A stretch of DNA of 38,532 bases from Symbiobacteriaceae bacterium (GTDB lineage Bacteria > Bacillota > Sulfobacillia > Symbiobacteriales > Symbiobacteriaceae). The notes under the pieces were generated by a model. That model was not told the DNA's origin, ran no database searches, and saw nothing but the letters and a program-made list of their open reading frames with translations. Below are positions 32,645 through 38,532 of the stretch, piece after piece. The stretch is from the NCBI GenBank assembly GCA_029239785.1, contig JARBUG010000026.1, positions 1 to 38,532 of the forward strand. The letters run 5' to 3'. Made by a program: the position numbers and the translations under genes. Each line of letters begins with the position of its first letter. Position 1 is the first letter of the stretch.

Positions 32645-33199
32645 CTATTTCTGCTCGGCCTTCTCGCGAAGGATGCGGTTCAGCGCGGCCGCCTCGGCCA
32701 ACGCCCGGTGGTCCTGTAGAACTGCCTGGGGGCGGTCACCCCGCCCGATCACGTATCCGCCAAACGTCATGCCCACGAACCCGAATATGTACTGGAACTG
32801 CTGAATGAGCGGCAATCCCTTTACCCGTGGGTTGTCTCCACCGGTAAGCACAACGTAGGCTTCCTTCTGCGCGAGAGTGGCCTTGAACTGATACCGCTTG
32901 TCCCGCAAGTTCTGTGACCAGCGGTCAAAGAAGAGCTTCATCGGGGCTGGCATGCCGTACCAGTATATTGGCGCACCGAAGACGAGTAAGTCGTGTGCGA
33001 GGACCTGCTCGGTAATCTGATCATAGTCATCATCCACCGGCGCATAGCCGGTCTCGATGTGCCGTTGGTCTACAACCGGTTTGATATGTACGTCAGACAG
33101 GTAGATCCGGGTGCAGGGGATCTCTTTCAGAACCAGATCAGTCAACGTTTCCGAGTTTCCATGCCGCCGAGAACTGCCGTAAAGCACGAGGGTACGCAT
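32645..33199 (-). CDS. NAD(P)H-dependent FMN reductase / flavodoxin-like oxidoreductase
   Basis: 184-residue flavodoxin-fold protein. The FMN phosphate loop is GSSRRHGNSE (about 9-18); the second flavin-contact segment is GAPIYWYGMPAPMKLFFDR (about 75-93); TGGDN (about 119-123) is the third. This is the NADPH-dependent FMN reductase / multimeric flavodoxin WrbA-like superfamily (FMN_red). The electron partner is unknown. ATG 33199 has GAGGTG upstream, and a readable promoter lies about 35 bases further up. It is divergent from pyruvate:ferredoxin oxidoreductase, so a redox link is plausible but unproven. Confidence 0.88.
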   Translation of the reverse strand: MRTLVLYGSSRRHGNSETLTDLVLKEIPCTRIYLSDVHIKPVVDQRHIETGYAPVDDDYDQITEQVLAHDLLVFGAPIYWYGMPAPMKLFFDRWSQNLRDKRYQFKATLAQKEAYVVLTGGDNPRVKGLPLIQQFQYIFGFVGMTFGGYVIGRGDRPQAVLQDHRALAEAAALNRILREKAEQK

Positions 33200-33510
33200 A
33201 TGAGCACCTCACTGGAGAGTTACGTTACCACAACAATTATAGGCTATCTCCTACAATCGGTCGATGACACTATCCCCCGAAGTGGTACCTCAAGACACAT
33301 TAGTATCTGTTTGAATGGGCGCGAGGGAAGCATGTCTACACTCCGCGAAGGTGTACCGATTCAGTCCGAACGTGAACTACCGCTAGCGTTCCAACCATGA
33401 AATACTTAGCACGTGCGGCGGAAGGGAGAGTGGTCAGACCACCATACCACCGCCAATGTCTATGTGATCACCTTTTCATCGAAGGATTTCCCTACAAAGG
33501 AGTATGAGGC
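33200..33510. promoter_or_regulatory. Divergent control region, FMN reductase / pyruvate:ferredoxin oxidoreductase
   Basis: A 311-base region. Besides the FMN reductase promoter it has a perfect 13-base palindrome GTGGTCAGACCAC (33430-33442) and an 8-base palindrome GTGATCAC (33464-33471) upstream of the oxidoreductase gene; both could bind a regulator. I found no clear -35/-10 for the plus-strand gene and no gene in the region. Confidence 0.45.
33236..33264 (-). promoter_or_regulatory. Promoter of the FMN reductase gene
   Basis: On the minus strand TCGACC (33264-33259) and a perfect TATAAT (33241-33236) are 17 bases apart. It lies 37 bases before the start codon. Confidence 0.65.
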
Positions 33511-36500
33511 ATGGTACAGCGCAAGCGAGTGGTCATTGACGGAAACGAGGCCGCAGCCCACGTAGCGTTTAAGACCAGCGAAGTGATTGCCATCTACCCG
33601 ATTACGCCCTCTTCGAACATGGGCGAATGGGCTGATGCGTGGTCCGCCGCTGGTCACAAGAACATTTGGGGTACCGTTCCCCTGGTTCAGGAGATGCAGT
33701 CCGAAGGTGGCGCTGCCGGCGCCATTCACGGTTCGCTCCAGACCGGCGCCCTGTCCACCACCTTCACCGCTTCTCAGGGCCTCCTGCTGATGGTCCCCAA
33801 TATGTATAAGATCGCGGGCGAGCTCACCTCGACGGTCTTCCACATTGCGGCCCGCGCCATCGCTGCGCAGGGTCTTTCGATCTTTGGTGACCACCAGGAC
33901 GTGATGTCCACCCGGTCCACCGGCTGGGCGATGCTCAACTCCGCCACCGTCCAGGAAGCCCTGGACATGGCCCTGGTTGCCCATGCCTCTACCCTGGAAG
34001 CCCGCATTCCGTTCCTCCACTTCTTCGACGGCTTCCGGACCTCTCACGAGGAACTGAAGATCGAGATGTTCGAGGACGAAGACATTAGCGCCATGATCGA
34101 CAACGATCTCGTGGCCGCCCACCGGCAGCGCGCCCTGACCCCGGACCGTCCGGTCATGCGCGGCACCGCCCAGAACCCGGACGTCTACTTCCAGGGCCGT
34201 GAGACGGTCAACCCGTTCTACAAGGCGACCCCGGAGATCGTCCAGCGGCATATGGATAAGTTGGCCGGCATTGTGGGCCGCCAGTACCACCTGTTCGATT
34301 ACTACGGCGCTCCCGACGCCGAGCGCGTCATCATCGCCATGGGCTCCGGCTGCGGCGCCATCGAGGAGACCATCGACGCCCTCACCGCCAAGGGTGAGAA
34401 GGTCGGCCTGATCAAGGTCCGCCTGTACCGGCCCTGGTCCCCGGCCCACCTGCTGGCCGCCATTCCGGCGACCGCGAAGACCATCGCTGTGCTCGACCGC
34501 ACCAAGGAGCCCGGCTCCAACGGCGAGCCGCTCTACCTCGACGTGGTCACCTCCATCACCGAGGCTGTTATGACCGGCAAGCTGGCTAGCCTGCCCCGGG
34601 TCATCGGCGGCCGTTACGGCCTGGGCTCCAAGGAGTTCACCCCGGCCATGGTCAAGGGCATCTACGAAGAGATGGCCAAGGCCCAGCCCATCAACAACTT
34701 CGTCGTCGGCATCATCGACGACGTCAACAACAACTCCATCGCTTATGATTCGAACTTCAGCACCGAGCCCGCCGACGTGGTTCGTGCGATGTTCTGGGGC
34801 CTTGGCGCCGACGGCACTGTCGGTGCGAACAAGAACTCCATCAAGATCATCGGCGAAGAGACCGACTTCTATGCCCAGGGCTACTACGTGTACGACTCCA
34901 AGAAGTCTGGCTCGCTGACCGTCTCCCACCTGCGGTTCGGCCCGCGGCCGATCAAGTCGACCTACCTGATCGACAAGGCCAACTTCGTGGCCTGCCATCA
35001 GTTCGTCTTCATGGAGAAGTTCCCGGTCCTCGATACCGCTGATCAGGGCGCCACCTTCCTGCTGAACGCCCCCTACAGCGCGGACGAAGTCTGGAACCAG
35101 CTGCCCAAGGCTGTCCAGGAGACCATCATCCGCAAGCAGATCAAGTTCTACGTGATCGATGCGGCCTCCGTGGCCAAGGCCACCGGTATGTTCCCCCGCA
35201 TCAACACGATCATGCAGACCTGCTTCTTCGCCATCTCCAACGTGCTGCCGCGTGAAGAGGCGATTGAGAAGATCAAGGAATCCATCCGCAAGACCTACTC
35301 CAAGCGCGGTGAGGCCGTTGTTCAGAAGAACTTCGCCGCCGTTGACGAGACCCTGGCCAACCTGTTCGAGGTGAAGGTGCCGGCTGCCGCCACCAGCACC
35401 ATCGAGCTGCCGCCCGTCGTCTCGCCGAAGGCGCCCGAGTTCGTCCAGAAGATCACCGCCGAAATGATGGCCAACCGCGGCAACGAGCTGCCCGTCAGCG
35501 CCCTGCCCGCCGATGGCACCTTCCCGACCGGCACGACCCAGTGGGAGAAGCGGAACATCGCTCTCGACGTGCCCGTGTGGGAGACCGACCTCTGCATCGC
35601 TTGCGGTAAGTGCGTGTTGGTTTGCCCGCACGCCGTTATTCGTGGCAAGATCGCCGACTCCGCCGACCTCGCTTGCGCTCCCGAGGGCTTCAAGTCCATG
35701 GACGCCAAGTGGAAGGAGCATACCGGCAAGCAGTTCATCCTCGGTTTCGCCCATGAGGACTGCACGGGCTGCGGCATCTGCGTGGAGGTTTGCCCGGCCA
35801 AGGACAAGACCAACGCCAGCCGCAAGGCGATCAATATGGCTCCCCAGCTCCCGATCCGTGAGGAGAGCCGCAAGAACTGGGACTTCTTCCTCACCCTGCC
35901 CGAGCTCGACCGTGCCTCCATGGCCTGGAACAACGTCAAGAACGCGCAGCTGCTTGAGCCGCTGTTCGAGTTCTCCGGCGCCTGCGCCGGCTGCGGCGAG
36001 ACCCCGTACGTCAAGCTGGTCAGCCAGCTCTTTGGCGATCGGATGATCGTTGCCAACGCCACCGGCTGCTCCTCCATCTACGGCGGCAACCTGCCCACCA
36101 CCCCGTGGACGCAGAACAAGGATGGCCGTGGCCCCGCCTGGTCGAACTCCCTGTTCGAAGACAACGCTGAGTTTGGTCTGGGCATGCGCCTGGCCGTTGA
36201 CAAGCAGACCACCTACGCTTCCGAGCTGGTCGATACCCTGAAGGATCAGATCGGCGCTGAGATGGCCGAGGCGCTCCTGAACAACGAGCAGACCGACGAA
36301 GCCTCCATCGCCCGCCAGCGTGCCCTGGTGGCCGAACTGAAGGCCAAGCTGGCCGGCATCGGCACCCCGAAGGCCAAGGACCTGATTGGCGTGGCCGATT
36401 ACCTCGTCAAGAAGTCCGTCTGGATCATGGGCGGCGACGGCTGGGCTTACGACATCGGCTACGGCGGCCTTGACCATGTCATCGCTTCCGGTGCCAACGT

Positions 36501-37053
36501 GAACATTCTCGTCCTCGACACCGAAGTGTACTCCAACACCGGTGGTCAGGCTTCCAAGTCCACCCCGCGCGGCGCTGTCGCCAAGTTCGCGGCCGGCGGC
36601 AAGAACCAGGGCAAGAAGAATCTGGGCATGATCGCCATGAGCTACGGCAACGTTTACGTTGCGCAGATCGCCATGGGCGCCAACGATGCCCAGACCATCA
36701 AGGCCATCATGGAGGCCGAGGCCTACGACGGCCCGTCCATCATCATCGCCTACAGCCACTGCATCGCCCACGGCATCGACATGGCCAAGGGCCTCGACCA
36801 GCAGAAGCTGGCCGTCCAGTCTGGCCACTGGCCGCTGTACCGGTTCGACCCGCGGCTCAAGGAGCAGGGCAAGAACCCGCTGCAGCTCGAGTACAAGGGC
36901 CCGCAGATCCCGCTGCAGGACTATGTCTACAACGAGACCCGCTACCGCATGCTGGTCCAGGCTAACCCGGCTGCTGCCGAGAAGCTGCTGGCCGAGGCGC
37001 AGGTCGAGGTCAACGATCGTTGGGATATGCTGAAGAACAAGGCTGGCATCTAG
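33511..37053 (+). CDS. nifJ: Pyruvate:ferredoxin (flavodoxin) oxidoreductase, single-chain
   Basis: Oxidises pyruvate with CoA to acetyl-CoA and CO2, reducing ferredoxin or flavodoxin; cytoplasmic. 1180 residues, full length for the homodimeric type. Domains in order: pyrimidine-binding domain from about residue 15 (AIYPITPSSNMGEWAD), the transketolase-C/CoA part (about 260-650), the two-[4Fe-4S] ferredoxin domain (CIACGKCVLVCPH from 695; CTGCGICVEVCPA from 751), and the TPP domain with the proximal cluster cysteines at CAGCG (about 828-832) and GDGWAYDIGYGGLDH (about 975). AAAGGAG sits 8 bases before ATG 33511. Codons are strongly C-ending, as in highly expressed genes. A strong terminator follows. 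Confidence 0.97.
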   Translation: MVQRKRVVIDGNEAAAHVAFKTSEVIAIYPITPSSNMGEWADAWSAAGHKNIWGTVPLVQEMQSEGGAAGAIHGSLQTGALSTTFTASQGLLLMVPNMYKIAGELTSTVFHIAARAIAAQGLSIFGDHQDVMSTRSTGWAMLNSATVQEALDMALVAHASTLEARIPFLHFFDGFRTSHEELKIEMFEDEDISAMIDNDLVAAHRQRALTPDRPVMRGTAQNPDVYFQGRETVNPFYKATPEIVQRHMDKLAGIVGRQYHLFDYYGAPDAERVIIAMGSGCGAIEETIDALTAKGEKVGLIKVRLYRPWSPAHLLAAIPATAKTIAVLDRTKEPGSNGEPLYLDVVTSITEAVMTGKLASLPRVIGGRYGLGSKEFTPAMVKGIYEEMAKAQPINNFVVGIIDDVNNNSIAYDSNFSTEPADVVRAMFWGLGADGTVGANKNSIKIIGEETDFYAQGYYVYDSKKSGSLTVSHLRFGPRPIKSTYLIDKANFVACHQFVFMEKFPVLDTADQGATFLLNAPYSADEVWNQLPKAVQETIIRKQIKFYVIDAASVAKATGMFPRINTIMQTCFFAISNVLPREEAIEKIKESIRKTYSKRGEAVVQKNFAAVDETLANLFEVKVPAAATSTIELPPVVSPKAPEFVQKITAEMMANRGNELPVSALPADGTFPTGTTQWEKRNIALDVPVWETDLCIACGKCVLVCPHAVIRGKIADSADLACAPEGFKSMDAKWKEHTGKQFILGFAHEDCTGCGICVEVCPAKDKTNASRKAINMAPQLPIREESRKNWDFFLTLPELDRASMAWNNVKNAQLLEPLFEFSGACAGCGETPYVKLVSQLFGDRMIVANATGCSSIYGGNLPTTPWTQNKDGRGPAWSNSLFEDNAEFGLGMRLAVDKQTTYASELVDTLKDQIGAEMAEALLNNEQTDEASIARQRALVAELKAKLAGIGTPKAKDLIGVADYLVKKSVWIMGGDGWAYDIGYGGLDHVIASGANVNILVLDTEVYSNTGGQASKSTPRGAVAKFAAGGKNQGKKNLGMIAMSYGNVYVAQIAMGANDAQTIKAIMEAEAYDGPSIIIAYSHCIAHGIDMAKGLDQQKLAVQSGHWPLYRFDPRLKEQGKNPLQLEYKGPQIPLQDYVYNETRYRMLVQANPAAAEKLLAEAQVEVNDRWDMLKNKAGI

Positions 37054-37073
37054 TAAGCCGGTTGCGTGAGAGA

Positions 37074-37107
37074 GGAGCCCGTCGCAGGACGGGCTCCTTT
37101 TTATTTT
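37074..37107 (+). terminator. Terminator of nifJ
   Basis: GGAGCCCGTC-GCAG-GACGGGCTCC then TTTTTATTTT. Confidence 0.93.
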
Positions 37108-37222
37108 GCATCTCATTACATTTATATGAAGAAAGAAGGTCTATAGCGGTCCTGGTCGAAGTAAGCACTAATGCCTAGTGTATAGTCGGTTTTGTTCATT
37201 GTACGAAGGGGAGGGGTCGTGT

Positions 37223-38212
37223 GTGAATCTATCGACGCAGTATCTTGGTCTTAGCTTGAAGAATCCGCTGGTGCCTTCTGCCTCGCCTCTGACCCAGAAT
37301 GCCGACAGCATCAGGCGGCTGGAGGAGGCGGGGGCCTCGGCCGTTGTCATGCACTCGCTGTTTGAGGAACAGATCAACCGTGAGAGCCACGAACTCGATC
37401 ACTTTTTGAGCCACGGGACACACAGCTTCGCAGAGGCGCTCAGTTATTTCCCTGACATGCTTTCATACAACGTCGGTCCCGAAGGCTATTTGGAGCAAAT
37501 CCGCAAGGCTAAGCAGTCCGTCAGCATTCCGGTCATCGGCAGCCTCAACGGTGTTTCGGCCGGCGGCTGGACGAATTACGCCCGCCTGATTGAGCAGGCC
37601 GGGGCGGACGCCCTGGAACTGAACATCTACTACGTCGCCACGGATATGGAGATGACCGGGGCGGATGTCGAGCAGATGTATGTCAACGTACTGCACCAGG
37701 TTAAGCAGAGCGTGAAGATCCCGGTGGCGATCAAGTTGAGCCCGTACTTCAGCAACATGGCGAACATGGCCAAGCGCCTGTGCGAAGGCGGTGCTGATGG
37801 CCTGGTGCTGTTCAACCGTTTCTACCAGCCTGACTTTGACCTGGAGAACCTGGAAGTAACGCCTCACCTGGTACTGAGCAACTCCAACGAGCTGCGGCTG
37901 CCCCTGCGCTGGACAGCCATTCTGAGCGGGCGCATTCCGGCGGACCTCGCCATTACGAGCGGCGTGCACAATCACTTTGATGTGCTGAAGGCAATGATGG
38001 CGGGCGCCAAGGTTGCCCAGGTCGCCTCCGAACTGCTTCAGAACGGGGCCGGGCGGATTTCGGAAATTCTGAGCGACATGGAGCGTTGGATGGAGGAGCA
38101 CGAGTACGAGTCGGTCCAGCAGATGCAGGGCAGCCTGAGCCAGCGGCATGTGACTGAACCGGCGGCGTTCGAGCGGGCCAACTATATGAAGGTGCTGGCA
38201 TCCTTTCGGTAG
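37223..38212 (+). CDS. Dihydroorotate dehydrogenase-like flavoprotein
   Basis: 329-residue FMN-binding TIM-barrel protein of the dihydroorotate/dihydropyrimidine dehydrogenase superfamily. Seen: [17 protein letters not shown] at the N-terminus, [19 protein letters not shown] (the usual ELN), VAIKLSPYF with the FMN lysine, [11 protein letters not shown], and [19 protein letters not shown] near the end. The canonical catalytic Cys/Ser loop of true PyrD enzymes is not evident (NIYYVATD follows ELN), so it is probably not the pyrimidine enzyme. GTG 37223 has GGGGAGGGG 6 bases upstream; the frame extends to 37178 without support. Its position after nifJ suggests a redox role, but a terminator separates them. 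Confidence 0.85.
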   Translation: MNLSTQYLGLSLKNPLVPSASPLTQNADSIRRLEEAGASAVVMHSLFEEQINRESHELDHFLSHGTHSFAEALSYFPDMLSYNVGPEGYLEQIRKAKQSVSIPVIGSLNGVSAGGWTNYARLIEQAGADALELNIYYVATDMEMTGADVEQMYVNVLHQVKQSVKIPVAIKLSPYFSNMANMAKRLCEGGADGLVLFNRFYQPDFDLENLEVTPHLVLSNSNELRLPLRWTAILSGRIPADLAITSGVHNHFDVLKAMMAGAKVAQVASELLQNGAGRISEILSDMERWMEEHEYESVQQMQGSLSQRHVTEPAAFERANYMKVLASFR

Positions 38213-38232
38213 CTAAGCTGTTGGATGATGTT

Positions 38233-38262
38233 GGCCCGCCGGAGATGGTTCGGCGGGCCTTT
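38233..38262 (+). terminator. Terminator after the dehydrogenase-like gene
   Basis: GGCCCGCCG / CGGCGGGCC arms (9 bp, 9-base loop) followed by TTTCTT. Confidence 0.87.
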
Positions 38263-38369
38263 CTTGTGCGTTTGGGGCGGCGCGCCAGTTTTGTATGATC
38301 ACATAACGTTTCGTTTCTCGTGACGCGCGAATTGGCGCGGTTCGTAAGCAAAAATCTTCGCCTGGTTGC

Positions 38370-38399
38370 TTGACAGGGTAGCGAAACGCGTGGTAATCT
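38370..38399 (+). promoter_or_regulatory. rRNA operon promoter
   Basis: Perfect TTGACA (38370-38375), 18-base spacer, TAATCT (38394-38399). Transcription would begin near 38406, leaving a leader of about 110 bases before 16S. Confidence 0.8.
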
Positions 38400-38405
38400 A
38401 CAAAA

Positions 38406-38514
38406 GCTGTCGGCGGCGACGTGGATGGCAAGGACCTGGAACCTTGAAAACTAGACAGTGTAGCAAAGCGAAAAGCTAAGCGAACGTACGACTCAAATTA
38501 GAGCCGCAAACTTT
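38406..38514 (+). other. rRNA operon leader
   Basis: Leader between the rRNA promoter and the mature 16S end. It includes ACCTTGAAAACTAGACAGTG, a motif typical of rRNA leader and spacer DNA in Firmicutes, and a CTCAAATTAGAG symmetry that may take part in precursor processing. No tRNA is present. Confidence 0.6.
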
Positions 38515-38532
38515 TCTTCGGAGAGTTTGATC
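38515..38532 (+). rRNA. rrs: 16S ribosomal RNA, 5' end only
   Basis: The window ends in GGAGAGTTTGATC, the universal 16S 5' sequence (the site used for primer 27F). By alignment to the standard numbering, base 1 of the mature RNA is near 38515; the gene runs off the right edge. Confidence 0.93.

Noticed and set aside
33464-33471. CRP/FNR-type operator before nifJ
   Set aside because: Only the 8-base core GTGATCAC is symmetric; the full TGTGA-N6-TCACA pattern is absent.
33460-37116. A 1218-codon open frame antisense to nifJ
   Set aside because: It is the mirror of a gene with extreme C-ending codon bias, which removes stop codons from that antisense frame. Its translation is a low-complexity Gly/Val/Leu/Asp/His string with no domain, and nifJ itself is unmistakable.

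Overview
The window looks like chromosome of a high-GC, anaerobic or facultatively anaerobic, endospore-forming Firmicute. The nearest fit I can name is a Symbiobacterium-like lineage (inference). The reasons are GC-rich coding DNA with strong Shine-Dalgarno sites and frequent GTG starts, a sleB-ypeB spore germination pair, a one-chain pyruvate:ferredoxin oxidoreductase, and a Gram-positive style rRNA leader. The last 18 bases are the 5' end of a 16S rRNA gene.

Layout, left to right. 1-1.7 kb: 3' part of acetyl-CoA synthetase. 1.8-5.6 kb: a double zinc-ribbon protein, a secreted protein of three internal repeats, and a divergent ECF sigma factor with a coupled membrane protein (likely anti-sigma). 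5.6-8 kb: an orphan solute-binding lipoprotein and an exported membrane-anchored protein. 8.2-15 kb: a purine block, with a guanine/hypoxanthine-type permease divergent from a molybdenum hydroxylase operon (FAD subunit, fused 2Fe-2S/molybdopterin subunit, 8-oxoguanine-deaminase-like amidohydrolase). 15.1-16.5 kb: a small unknown gene followed by about 800 bases without a credible gene, holding a 33-bp tandem repeat and a long perfect inverted repeat. 16.5-18.2 kb: a chemoreceptor. 18.3-22.5 kb (minus strand): a tightly coupled operon of ECF sigma factor, small membrane protein, membrane protein with cytoplasmic zinc ribbons, a subtilase that has lost catalytic His and Ser, and an intact subtilase.

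22.6-28.7 kb: metallophosphoesterase, acyltransferase, an M24-fold protein lacking most metal ligands, kynureninase, a small unknown protein, and an Orn/Lys/Arg decarboxylase. 28.8-29.1 kb: an intergenic cluster of DnaA boxes. 29.1-33.2 kb: a LysM/beta-propeller protein without signal peptide, sleB-ypeB, and an FMN reductase. 33.5-38.2 kb: pyruvate:ferredoxin oxidoreductase and a dihydroorotate-dehydrogenase-like protein. 38.2 kb to the end: an rRNA promoter and leader into 16S.

The best candidate for an undescribed system is the 18.3-22.5 kb operon. An ECF sigma factor, apparently reading its own promoter, is translationally coupled to a two-step membrane module and to a paired active/pseudo subtilase made by tandem duplication. 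Second-rank signals are the DnaA-box cluster far from any visible dnaA, the purine control region with duplicated elements, the catalytically stripped M24 protein, and the 33-bp repeat array. All calls come from reading sequence and translations; no database search was possible.
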